Shown one piece after another: positions 56,052-63,908 of a stretch of DNA of 64,000 nt. The notes under the pieces are model-generated. The model was given only the letters and a program-made list of their open reading frames with translations, made no database searches and had not been told where the DNA came from. A program made the translations under genes and the position numbers. This DNA is from Gemmatimonadaceae bacterium (GTDB taxonomy: Bacteria > Gemmatimonadota > Gemmatimonadetes > Gemmatimonadales > Gemmatimonadaceae), in assembly GCA_019637355.1 (NCBI GenBank), contig JAHBVT010000001.1, positions 3,069,192 through 3,133,191 of the forward strand, given 5' to 3'. Every line of letters begins with the position of its first letter. Position 1 is the first letter of the stretch.

Positions 56052-56499
56052 CCGGTTCGCGAAGTGGCGTGCCAAGGGCGCGGAGGACGGCCCCGGCTCT
56101 CTCAGCACGAATTGCATTGCTGCATGAACCCATGTTGATCCGTAGGTTCCGATCCGCATCGTCGAGCAGGATAAGCCAGCGCTCGCCGACAGCTAGGCGA
56201 CCCCCGCACAAGCCCTCCGTCGTGAAGAGCCACACCGAGGTGGTGTCCGGAACGAGGCCCTTCCAGACCTGGCGCGAGGCGACGCGGACGTGCTGCGCCG
56301 GAAACGGGTGGCGAGCGTCGGGGTGCATGAGACGCGCGGTGTCGGATACAGCAACGACTTCGGCGATAAAGATCTCACTCGAATTGCGGATGCGCTCGTC
56401 GAGCGAGAGCTGAACGACGCAAGTGCATCGGAGCTCATCTACAGCCTCGCACTGAGGGGGTACGAGGCCCAGCAGGCCGATCAGGATCAGCTGTTTCAA
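56044..56499 (-). CDS. Secreted NTR/TIMP-like domain protein in a cassette
   Basis: 151 residues: weak signal peptide LILIGLLGLVPPQC, then CTC, SSEIFIAEVVAVS, QVWKGLVPDTTSVWLFTTEGLCGGRLAVGERWLILL and MGSCSNAIRAERA, the cysteine and strand pattern of bacterial TIMP/netrin-like OB folds. Likely exported and disulfide-bonded; ligand unknown. Stop TAA lies inside the R'' box of its attC. Confidence 0.65.
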   Translation of the reverse strand: MKQLILIGLLGLVPPQCEAVDELRCTCVVQLSLDERIRNSSEIFIAEVVAVSDTARLMHPDARHPFPAQHVRVASRQVWKGLVPDTTSVWLFTTEGLCGGRLAVGERWLILLDDADRNLRINMGSCSNAIRAERAGAVLRALGTPLREPAA

Positions 56500-56528
56500 T
56501 GGTGGCCCTCATTCCGAGGTATCTTGGA

Positions 56529-56600
56529 CCGCATAACGCCCCGCCGATAACCTGCGGGCGCCGAAGGCGACCGTCAGGTTCATCGGCTTGTTAGCCAGAC
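56529..56600 (-). other. attC site (short type)
   Basis: 72 bases: minus strand begins GTCTGGCTAACAAGCCGATG and ends CGGCGGGGCGTTATGCGG. Arms GCCGAT-AACCTG and its partner differ by two extra bases on the R'' arm, the extrahelical bases of a working attC. R'' GTCTGGCTAAC is the exact complement of the first 11 bases of the cassette it closes (58022-58012). Confidence 0.9.
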
Positions 56601-56610
56601 CCGCTTCGTG

Positions 56611-56985
56611 TCAAGACCCCGCTGTGCGACTTGTGGTTCGTCCCCAACCGGCCAAGAGCGGGATAGCCACTATCAGCGCGTAGTAGAGGTGGACAGCGGG
56701 CTTGTAGTACCCGTCCGCAGGCCTGAACGCCATGACGATGAACAGGTAGTCACCGAGCACCGCGATGAATAGCCAAACGAGCGCGACGAGCGCGAAATAG
56801 GCCAGCGTGCTGCCTCGAAGTTTCTTGAAAGCGACCCAGAACGTGATGGCCGCCCCAATCGGAGCAATGATCCATCCGATAAGGTTCACCGGCACGAGAA
56901 ACACAAGGATGATGCCGAGGACATAGCCGATGAGCCAGAGGACAAATCCCCAGCCGAGGCTGTCCCGCACTAATTGCCTATTCAT
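56611..56985 (-). CDS. Small membrane protein, second gene of a two-gene cassette
   Basis: 124 residues from ATG 56985, overlapping the previous stop (ATGA). Four hydrophobic helices (FVLWLIGYVLGIILVFLVPV, LIGWIIAPIGAAITFWVAF, YFALVALVWLFIAVLGDYLF, LYYALIVAIPLLAGW). Family not recognised. Coupled to the cyclase-like gene, so possibly its membrane partner. Confidence 0.7.
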   Translation of the reverse strand: MNRQLVRDSLGWGFVLWLIGYVLGIILVFLVPVNLIGWIIAPIGAAITFWVAFKKLRGSTLAYFALVALVWLFIAVLGDYLFIVMAFRPADGYYKPAVHLYYALIVAIPLLAGWGRTTSRTAGS

Positions 56986-57983
56986 ACCTTCGTCCTCGTG
57001 CGCGATTGGTCCGGGCCGTTCTGTTCCCACCACTTCAGCACTCGCAACGCGCGAAGAGTGTTCCACCGGCTTGGCGCATCGATGGGTTCAAGCTCAAAGA
57101 ACGTCTTCCCTTTGTACGAGTACTCCAAGAACCAGCGACCGTCCTCGCGCTGCCGTGAGTGAACGATATCGATCGCCTCTGATAGGCGAGGGTCGCGAGG
57201 CGCATCGACCGCCTGGAAGTAGTCAAGAGCCCGGAGAATGTCGTAGTGCCAACGCGGTGGGAACACAAAGCGCTTGAAATCGGACTTGATGACATTCCCA
57301 GTCCGATGCGATCTGAACAGCCGATGAGCCAACAGGAACTCGCGACCGCGCTCTGCGGCCGTCTGCGCTCGCGCATCGCCTCCGCAGTGGAGTTCGAAGA
57401 GGCGGAGGCCTTCGAGCACGCAGATTGTCGTGTTCATCGAAGCGTGTGTGGCACCGAGCGGGAGTCTACAGTTCCATCCCCCGTCGGGCATCTGCACCCT
57501 GAAGAGATGGTTCGCGATGGTTTGGATGCGCGCATCGTCAATCCTGAAATGGGACAGGATGGAGAGCACCATCCCTGTGATGCACGTTTCGCTCTGGTCG
57601 TGCCTTCCGTAGTTGATACCGCCGTCTTGCCGGAGCCCGGCCTCGAGTAGGAGTCCGCACGCTCTTCGTGCCTGCGGATTGTCTGCCGCCAAGCCAAAAT
57701 CGCGGAGCAGGAGCATCGTGTATGTTGTGGACGTCCACTTCGGTCCGTAGAGTCCCCCGTCAGCTGAAGCGCCACTGCCAGTCCTTCTGCCCCACGTGCC
57801 TTCCGGGTCTTGCATAGCAAGCAACCGAGCGCCCCAACCAACTACTGCAACTCTATTGCGCTCCCGCTCCAAAACCCGCGGCGACGGCCTGGCGAAATCG
57901 CTAAGGGTTTGCCACCGAATCGCTGGATCTCCGTCGAGAAGCCAACGGATCACTCTGCGCGGTTGCTCCGTCACTGCTGCCAA
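56982..57983 (-). CDS. Squalene-cyclase/prenyltransferase-fold protein in a cassette
   Basis: 333 residues. Repeats of the alpha/alpha-barrel type: LLAMQDPEGTWG, LFRVQMPDGGWNC, HSRQREDGRWFLEYS, each with the Q-x(3-5)-DG-x-W core of squalene-hopene cyclase and prenyltransferase repeats. No DxDD acid motif, so cyclase chemistry is doubtful. Possibly a lipid- or peptide-binding barrel. First gene of its cassette. Confidence 0.75.
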   Translation of the reverse strand: MAAVTEQPRRVIRWLLDGDPAIRWQTLSDFARPSPRVLERERNRVAVVGWGARLLAMQDPEGTWGRRTGSGASADGGLYGPKWTSTTYTMLLLRDFGLAADNPQARRACGLLLEAGLRQDGGINYGRHDQSETCITGMVLSILSHFRIDDARIQTIANHLFRVQMPDGGWNCRLPLGATHASMNTTICVLEGLRLFELHCGGDARAQTAAERGREFLLAHRLFRSHRTGNVIKSDFKRFVFPPRWHYDILRALDYFQAVDAPRDPRLSEAIDIVHSRQREDGRWFLEYSYKGKTFFELEPIDAPSRWNTLRALRVLKWWEQNGPDQSRTRTKV

Positions 57984-58011
57984 GGCTCCGTCTGATGTTC
58001 CATCGGTGTGG

Positions 58012-58151
58012 GTCTGGCTAACGTGTGCTTCTGCTGTGAACGCTCAATAAGAAGGGTTTGGCGGGGCGTCCGCAACCAGCCGTCCCCATCACGGACGCCC
58101 CGCCAAACCCACTCCGCACCGCGTTCATCAGCAGCAAGCGTCGTTATGGCG
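58012..58151 (-). other. attC site (long type)
   Basis: 140 bases: plus strand GTCTGGCTAACGTGTGCTTC on the left, CAGCAAGCGTCGTTATGGCG on the right, and an inner perfect stem GGGTTTGGCGGGGCGTCCG/CGGACGCCCCGCCAAACCC. The right arm has one extra base, placing R'' on the right and the reading direction on the minus strand. Confidence 0.88.
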
Positions 58152-58327
58152 CGCGCCTATACAGATAGCGGGAAAGGCGAGATCCATGGCACACGAACGG
58201 CTTCTGTTCGCGTGACGATGAAGGGCAGTAGCTGTCCCAAGCGTCTCATGCAAGCACGCGGATGCTGAAACAAATGGATATAGCCTGGGACTGCACTTAG
58301 CGTATGCGCGAGAAGGAAATGTCGCAC
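58152..58327. other. 3' spacer of the PRTase cassette
   Basis: 176 bases between the HD/PRTase stop and the attC. No gene supported; a short frame on the plus strand has no recognisable product. Confidence 0.3.
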
Positions 58328-60001
58328 TCAAGTCTCTCGCTCAACGAACACCTCGGCTGACCGACACACATCACAGTGTCCGTCCGAGCCCTCTTCCCAG
58401 TAACTGATGTCCCGAGCGGTACTTAGTACGTCAACAGAGATGTCGTCCACGTCGCGAAATAACGCTTCAGCATCGCCAGCGAGAAGAAGAGCAAAAATGT
58501 GTACGACGGGCGCAGGGCCGCCCCGAGCGCGAAGTCGCAGTACGGTCTCGGCCGCTGCCGATCCGGTTCCTACAAGGTCGTCCACGACTAGTACCCTTGC
58601 TGGAGTTGCATCTCCGAGATCCATCTCGTAGTCGGTGGTCGCGGACTGCGTGCCAGGCTCTGCAGCAGCTGAGCTCGACGCGAACGTATATGTAAAGGGA
58701 ACCCTGAGTGACAAGCCGATGATGCTCGCCATCTGAGCGCCGCAGGTTCCAACGCCAATCACGCGCTCGATGCCAACATTCCGATAGTGTTCTGCGGCTC
58801 CGCGCCCGAGATCGCTGAGGAACTGGCCGTCACCGAGCAAGTTGCCGAAACGATAGTAGCGATTGCAGTGCCATCCCGTTCGCAGCGCAGTATGTGCGGC
58901 GCTGTCCAGAAGGCGACCGCTCGCCTCGCACTCGCTAATCTTGTTGGCCGCGCGCGAGAGAAAGGAATTGCTCCCAGCGATGGTACTAGCCCGCGTCGCG
59001 GGGCCCTGCGGTGTCGCCGCTTGCTGCCTCCGCATGGAAGAGATGTACGTACGCAGTCGCACAGGGAAGTGCTCGATTGCGTGCAATCGGTGATCGGCGA
59101 TTCGGACATCGACGAGTGCTGGGCGGTTCTGCCCCACTCTTAGGAACGGCTTGACGCGTTCAGCCTCTTCGCGCATCCGACGCACGCGGTAATGGTCAAT
59201 GAGAAAGCGAATGCCGTCAATCTCATCCTCCTTCGCCGCATCCGGGAAGCGCGGAAACAACAGGATTCCAACTCCCGCGGTAGCATCGATGCGTACGTCG
59301 TGGATGTAGTAGCAAGCCGCCCAGTGGGAGAGAGTGAGATCATCAAGCGCGTCGGAGGTTAGACGCGAATAGTCATTAATTCGTGAGTAGTCGTTGTCGA
59401 TCTCGTCGGCGAGCCTCAACGCCGCCGCAAGCAGCTTTGCACGCAGCGGAAAGTCCTGCAACCCAACGTCGTCCTCTGCTAGAGAGACAACCGCATTCCA
59501 TGTCTCATCACCGCTGTGAGCCGCACCAATCTTGGCAGCGGTTCCGAACAGCGAATTGTACGGTAACGCATGTCGCAGCGTTGGAATCCCGTCTCCCGGC
59601 GCCGACGCAAGCGCACGCCGAATCAGTGAAATGCAATTCGGCGCGTGTCGTCGCCGCGATTCCTCGAGGCCGAGGCGCGTGGACGTGGGCTCGTAGTGAT
59701 CCCACTGCATCCCCGTATCGTGGATTAGCGCGGCTACGGCGAGGGTCGCACGCTCGAGGTCGCTCAGCTGCTGCTCGCGCGGATGACCCGACAGCACCTT
59801 GCCGAGGATCAAGAGCGCACGCCTTAGCACGCTGTATGAGTGCGATAGGCCGTGGTCAACAAACTGAGTGTGCATCGGAGTCGCCCAGATCGACGCGGAG
59901 TAGTCATACGCGAACTCGATCCAACGATTAAGATGGATTCCACCGGGCATGTGCGGATTCGACACACCCGCCTGATTCACAAAGTCTTCACGCTGTCTCA
60001 T
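58328..60001 (-). CDS. HD domain + phosphoribosyltransferase protein
   Basis: 557 residues from ATG 60001, which overlaps the previous stop by 14 bases (the frame is open 27 codons further). N-half is an HD phosphohydrolase: DHGLSH (49-54), ALIHDTG (H94-D95), H162 and LADEID (D199). C-half is a type-I PRTase with PRPP loop VLVVDDLVGTGSA (near 470). A final CDVC could bind zinc. Resembles HD and PRTase conflict effectors predicted in bacterial nucleotide-based immunity. Last gene of a three-gene operon. Confidence 0.8.
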   Translation of the reverse strand: MRQREDFVNQAGVSNPHMPGGIHLNRWIEFAYDYSASIWATPMHTQFVDHGLSHSYSVLRRALLILGKVLSGHPREQQLSDLERATLAVAALIHDTGMQWDHYEPTSTRLGLEESRRRHAPNCISLIRRALASAPGDGIPTLRHALPYNSLFGTAAKIGAAHSGDETWNAVVSLAEDDVGLQDFPLRAKLLAAALRLADEIDNDYSRINDYSRLTSDALDDLTLSHWAACYYIHDVRIDATAGVGILLFPRFPDAAKEDEIDGIRFLIDHYRVRRMREEAERVKPFLRVGQNRPALVDVRIADHRLHAIEHFPVRLRTYISSMRRQQAATPQGPATRASTIAGSNSFLSRAANKISECEASGRLLDSAAHTALRTGWHCNRYYRFGNLLGDGQFLSDLGRGAAEHYRNVGIERVIGVGTCGAQMASIIGLSLRVPFTYTFASSSAAAEPGTQSATTDYEMDLGDATPARVLVVDDLVGTGSAAAETVLRLRARGGPAPVVHIFALLLAGDAEALFRDVDDISVDVLSTARDISYWEEGSDGHCDVCRSAEVFVERET

Positions 60002-61037
60002 CAGCCTTGTCGGGAACGAGTGAATCTGAATGAGCACGCCGGAGATACTGTATGCGATTTCCAGGCCAGCACAGTGAGTCAAGCCGTCGTCCTTCTACCA
60101 ATATCGGTCGTGCTATATCGAGATCATACAGGGCAATCACCCTTACCACTTGGCCATCGTTGACGATTGCCAACAGTTGAAGCAGGTCAATCTCTCGCCC
60201 AGTGGAGATGACGTCCTCAATAACAACGACATGTTCTCCTCTCGATATGGCATCGCGCAGTCGAGTGGGTGAGAGGAACGGAAAAGGGCCGAGCCGGTCA
60301 ACTACTGCAACTCGGACTTGTGGACCAAGAAGTGCCTGCATCAAGGTCGCAAGCACTGCGGACGTGTTGTTTCCCGTAAGGATGGTCAAATGCTGGTAGT
60401 CTTCGCGGAAGTCGTCGGTATATGCTCTCACAAGCAGGTAAGCAATCTCCAAGGCACGCTCGTGACCCGTAGTCAGGATACGCTTTACGTCAATCCAAGT
60501 GTTTGCGAGAGTGCTGTCGGGCATCCTGCGGTAGCGCCGTCCCTCAGGCGGAGCACGAAGCACTTCTGTCGTTAGCAGCGAAGCGAGATAATCATTGAGC
60601 CAAGCGCGTCGTAAGTCCCGAAAGCTCGCGCCGTGATCAAGCACGTTGCCCGGAGCGCGCCCGGATCCCCCAAGAATCTCGACTACGCGTGCCTCGGGTG
60701 ATGAATCGACCGCGACAATCGTGCAGGGCTGAGCAGACGCTATCCCTGAGTTGCGAACGAGAAGTGATTGCCGCAGGACCAACACAATGGGCCGCGCGGA
60801 TGCAAGCAACTCAATTGGCCGAAGGCGCTCACGATCCGACAAGCTTTGGACGCAAGTCAGGTCGACGAATACGGTGTAGTCTTCGGGTTGCTGCCGGATT
60901 GCAGCTTCCAGCACCTGCAAGTCGCGCTCTTGGCCGTAGTTCAGTCTTGTCCTGTAGAGCGGTTCCGACGATTCATCGTGTATAGCTTCGCGCAGTGCGA
61001 CGTGCAGCGCGTCTACAATGAACAGACGCTCTAGCAT
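59988..61037 (-). CDS. Phosphoribosyltransferase-like protein
   Basis: 349 residues; ATG follows directly after the TAG of the upstream gene. The PRPP motif is HVVVIEDVISTGRE (about 269-282), with the nucleotide-side TILTGNNTSAVLA earlier. The N-terminal ~130 residues are a separate alpha/beta domain (YTVFVDLTCVQSLSDRERLRP). Does not look like pyrE, upp or purine salvage enzymes. Middle gene of the operon. Confidence 0.78.
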   Translation of the reverse strand: MLERLFIVDALHVALREAIHDESSEPLYRTRLNYGQERDLQVLEAAIRQQPEDYTVFVDLTCVQSLSDRERLRPIELLASARPIVLVLRQSLLVRNSGIASAQPCTIVAVDSSPEARVVEILGGSGRAPGNVLDHGASFRDLRRAWLNDYLASLLTTEVLRAPPEGRRYRRMPDSTLANTWIDVKRILTTGHERALEIAYLLVRAYTDDFREDYQHLTILTGNNTSAVLATLMQALLGPQVRVAVVDRLGPFPFLSPTRLRDAISRGEHVVVIEDVISTGREIDLLQLLAIVNDGQVVRVIALYDLDIARPILVEGRRLDSLCWPGNRIQYLRRAHSDSLVPDKADETA

Positions 61038-62024
61038 CTATCGTCTCCTCTGCGCGGAGTCCGGTACCACAAAGTCGATGAGAATCTGCGTGCCCGGCAG
61101 GAATGGTACGCTTCGCGCGGGAAGTGTCTCGATGCGACCGGCGAGACCATCAACTGAGCCAGTACGAGTGCCTTCATCAAGGCGCAACTCAAGTCCGCCA
61201 GAGCGGAGGACGAATCGGCCTCCCCAGCGAACCACCGTCTGCGCAACATGGAAGAGCCCTGGAACGCGCGGTCGGTAGTAGCGAAGCAGCAGCGCGGCGT
61301 GCAACGGAGATGGGGCTGAGAAATCGAGTGCTTGGCGATCGAGTGTCTCAGCGACCCCACTTCCAGAGTCGGTAATCGCAAGACGCACGAGAGTGTGTCG
61401 AATTGCTTGTAGTGCGAGAAAACCTGATGTCCGTCCGCTCCAGCCGACGAGATTCTTCAGAATGTTGTGAATGGCGTGAGCTAAGATGCCCGCCCATTCG
61501 GAGGCGTCACTTGTTGGATCTAGGCCCAAGCGTCGAAGCATTACTCCCGAGAGTAGCAGGTCATCGAGAGAGTGCTGTACGTGCGAGATCGAAGCCAGTG
61601 AATCAAGACGCGTGAGCCTTGGTCGCCCTAGAATAAAACTGTCATCAGGGCGGCCACTCCAATCGATTAGTTCCTCTCCGTCCAGAAAGGCGACGCGCGA
61701 CGCGGCATGGAGGAAGCCGCAACGGAGCAGCTCTGACTGCTGTCGCTCGGACGCTGGGAGTCGACACACAATGGGATGTCCCCGATCGAATGTTGACTCG
61801 AAGAGCGACGCCAAGAGAGTGAGGCCATCGACGTTGAGATAGTCGAATCCGCCAATATCTACTCCAACCGTAGGGCTGTCGCCCGCCGCATGCTCGAACG
61901 TTGGTGCGCGCACAAGAAGGGACTGAATCTCTCGTTGCCGGGCAAGTGCGCTAACGACGTCCCAGCCGAGGCGCTTGCTTGAGCTCGAAGAGGCAAACTT
62001 GAGAAGCGAGAATACACGTGACAC
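61038..62024 (-). CDS. STAS-like + GHKL ATPase protein
   Basis: 328 residues from GTG 62024 with GGGGAGG upstream. Residues ~52-90 (VGVDIGGFDYLNVDGLTLLA...PIVCRLP) look like a STAS domain. ~178-225 hold a GHKL-type N-box (LAHAIHNILKNLVGWSG) and G1 box LAITDSGSGV. No phospho-histidine domain, so not a classic sensor kinase. The same frame stays open for about 220 bases further upstream without ATG, GTG or TTG, so the protein may once have been longer. First gene of the operon. Confidence 0.72.
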   Translation of the reverse strand: MSRVFSLLKFASSSSSKRLGWDVVSALARQREIQSLLVRAPTFEHAAGDSPTVGVDIGGFDYLNVDGLTLLASLFESTFDRGHPIVCRLPASERQQSELLRCGFLHAASRVAFLDGEELIDWSGRPDDSFILGRPRLTRLDSLASISHVQHSLDDLLLSGVMLRRLGLDPTSDASEWAGILAHAIHNILKNLVGWSGRTSGFLALQAIRHTLVRLAITDSGSGVAETLDRQALDFSAPSPLHAALLLRYYRPRVPGLFHVAQTVVRWGGRFVLRSGGLELRLDEGTRTGSVDGLAGRIETLPARSVPFLPGTQILIDFVVPDSAQRRR

Positions 62025-62245
62025 CGAGGAGGCCTCCCCATTGAAACGGCGGACGGTCGCAAAGATGCGAGCAAGGGAGCTGCGATTGCGAAGAGCCCGA
62101 ACTCTATTGCGCCACCAACGTAGCAGCGCAGTGCGCGGAAGGATAGTTTGGGCTGAGGCGCCCGACGCACGGAGTAAACACTGAGCACACCAGGTCCGTG
62201 GGTCAGAAGCGCATCGCAGTATTTCGAGCTCATCCAGTCGCCATA
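62025..62245 (-). other. Leader of the PRTase cassette
   Basis: 221 bases between the GTG start and the IS junction. The gene's frame is open throughout (LDELEILRCASDPRTW near the cassette start). On the minus strand the cassette begins TATGGCGACTGG at the IS edge, which restores GTTATGGCG when the IS is removed. Confidence 0.45.
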
Positions 62246-62361
62246 GAAGTTATGACTGGGCTGGCCCCCCGACCTCTCGTGGGTTAGCTCCCCGAGTGCG
62301 TCGGAGGTGCCAGAGCCACTGGCGACGGTGCGTCGCCCTTCCTGCAACGGAGGACCAGCCC

Positions 62362-63501
62362 ATGTCATCGGTTCCTGCAGCAGCTGCCTCAACTATCTGG
62401 CTTGGCTGGGATGTGCACAAGGCCTCGGTCACGTCGGCGGTGCTGCGCGACGGCGCGGCCCAGGCCGAGTGCGTGGACCGGCTCCCGAATGCGCTGCCGA
62501 AGCTCGAACGCTATGTGCGGCGCTGGCAGCGCGAGGGGACGGTGCGCGTGGTCTACGAGGCGAGTAGCGCGGGCTTCGTGCTGCAGCGCGCGTGCGCGGC
62601 GTGGGGCGTGGCGTGCGACGTGATCGCGCCGTCGCTGATGCCGACGCGGCCCGGCGTGCAGCGCAAGCACGACCGCTATGATGCGGTGCAGCTCGCGCGG
62701 CTGCACCGCGCGGGGGAGCTCACGCCGGTGCGGGTGCCGGCGGCCGCCGAGGAGCGGGTGCGTGACCTCGTGCGGCTGCGGACGACGCTGCAGCGCGAGG
62801 TGATGCGCTCGCGGCACTACGTGCTGAAGTTCCTCACGCGGCGCGGCTGCGCGTACGGCGCGAAACCCTGGACGCCCGCGCACCACACGTGGCTGGCGAC
62901 GCTGCTGCGGGCGCCCGCGTCGCCCTTGGAGGCGGAAGACCGCGAGATCCTGCAGGAGCACCTGGCGCTGCTGGCGTACAAGGAGGGGCGCCGCAGCGCA
63001 CTCGACCAGCGCGTGGCGGCGCTGGCGGCGACGCCGGCCTATGCGCCGCTGGTCGGGCGCCTGGGCTGCTTCCGGGGGATCGACACCTTGGCGGCGATGG
63101 TGCTCGCCACGGAACTCGGCGACTGGCGGCGCTTCGCGTCGCCGCGCGCGCTGATGAGCTACGTGGGGCTCGTGCCGCGCGAGCACTCGAGCGGGGAGCG
63201 CGAGCGCCGCGGCGCGCTGACCAAGGCGGGGAACGCGCACGTGCGGCACGTGCTGGTGCAGGCGGCGTGGAGCTATCGGCACCTGCCGCGCGTGGGCAAG
63301 CGGCACCAGCAGCGGCAGGCGGGCCAGCCGGCGGCGGTGATCGCGCACGCGTGGAAGGCGCAGCATCGCCTGTACAAGCGCTACCACCGGTTGCAGGACG
63401 GCCACGCGCGCCAGGTCGCGGCGGTGGCGGTGGCGCGGGAGTTGATCGGGTTCCTGTGGGCGGTGATGCGCGAGGAGGCGCCGCCGCACGCACAGGCGTA
63501 G
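62362..63501 (+). CDS. IS110/IS1111-group transposase (DEDD recombinase)
   Basis: 379 residues from ATG 62362 with a GGAGG site. IWLGWDVHKASVTSAVL (first Asp), VVYEASSAGFVLQ (Glu), KHDRYDAVQLARL (Asp pair) form the DEDD set; the C-terminal domain has LGCFRGIDTLAAMVLATELGDW and LVPREHSSGERERRGALTKAGNAHVR with the serine. Full length. Confidence 0.93.
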   Translation: MSSVPAAAASTIWLGWDVHKASVTSAVLRDGAAQAECVDRLPNALPKLERYVRRWQREGTVRVVYEASSAGFVLQRACAAWGVACDVIAPSLMPTRPGVQRKHDRYDAVQLARLHRAGELTPVRVPAAAEERVRDLVRLRTTLQREVMRSRHYVLKFLTRRGCAYGAKPWTPAHHTWLATLLRAPASPLEAEDREILQEHLALLAYKEGRRSALDQRVAALAATPAYAPLVGRLGCFRGIDTLAAMVLATELGDWRRFASPRALMSYVGLVPREHSSGERERRGALTKAGNAHVRHVLVQAAWSYRHLPRVGKRHQQRQAGQPAAVIAHAWKAQHRLYKRYHRLQDGHARQVAAVAVARELIGFLWAVMREEAPPHAQA

Positions 63502-63775
63502 GAGACAGCTCGGCTCGGGTTCCAGCGGCACGATAGGGAGGACGCGCGGCACACGTTATCGGGTAGCGCTCGCGAGAGCGTGGATCCCCGCGCATAGAAC
63601 GCGCCTGCTCCGGACGAATCCACTTCGTGCCGCTCCGGTCTCCTGGAGACTGACCGGCGTATAGCAGCAGGATTCATCGTCGAAGCCGCCGCTGGGATCC
63701 GAGCCCCTCGCTTCACCACCCTCGACGCGGGAGCGCCGATGTAGCTCGTGCCCTTGACGGATGCCCAGTCATAGC
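63502..63775 (+). ncRNA. Candidate bridge-RNA region in the IS right end
   Basis: 274 non-coding bases after the transposase, where IS1111 elements encode the guide RNA. It contains GCACACGTTAT at 63549-63559, which is identical to the minus-strand attC core at the element's own target site (GCACACGTTATGG when rejoined). CATAGAA near 63593 echoes the left junction. Hairpins such as CGCTCGCGAGAGCG are present. Sequence match only; no expression or fold data. Confidence 0.42.
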
Positions 63776-63908
63776 AACGTGTGCTTCTGCTGTGGACGCT
63801 CATATAAAAAGGGTTGGGCGGGGTGGCCGCAACCAGCCCAGGTCATCACGGCCACCCCGCCCAACCCATCCTTAGCTGCGGCCATCGGCAGCAAGCATCG
63901 TTATTCGG
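63774..63908 (-). other. attC site with IS-damaged R' box
   Basis: About 135 bases: plus strand AACGTGTGCTTCTGCTGTGG on the left, GGCAGCAAGCATCGTTATTC on the right, inner stem GGGTTGGGCGGGGTGGCCG/CGGCCACCCCGCCCAACCC. It is very like the attC at 58012. The left R' core is interrupted by the IS at 62246-63775. Confidence 0.83.

Larger units (their letters stand above)
62246..63775 (+). mobile_element. IS110-family (IS1111-group) element in an attC R' box
   Basis: About 1,530 bases. Subterminal inverted repeats TATGACTGGGC (62251-62261) and GCCCAGTCATA (63763-63773), perfect over 11 bp, with the transposase between. It splits CGCCATA from AACGTGTGCTTC, that is, the R' core of the attC at its right. 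The exact edge is ambiguous by a few bases because CATAG occurs on both sides. A different lineage from the element at 53.9 kb. Confidence 0.82.

Noticed and set aside
62389-63552. Long minus-strand frames opposite the second transposase
   Set aside because: Arg/Pro/His-rich composition typical of antisense frames in GC-rich DNA; the plus-strand frame has full DEDD motifs.
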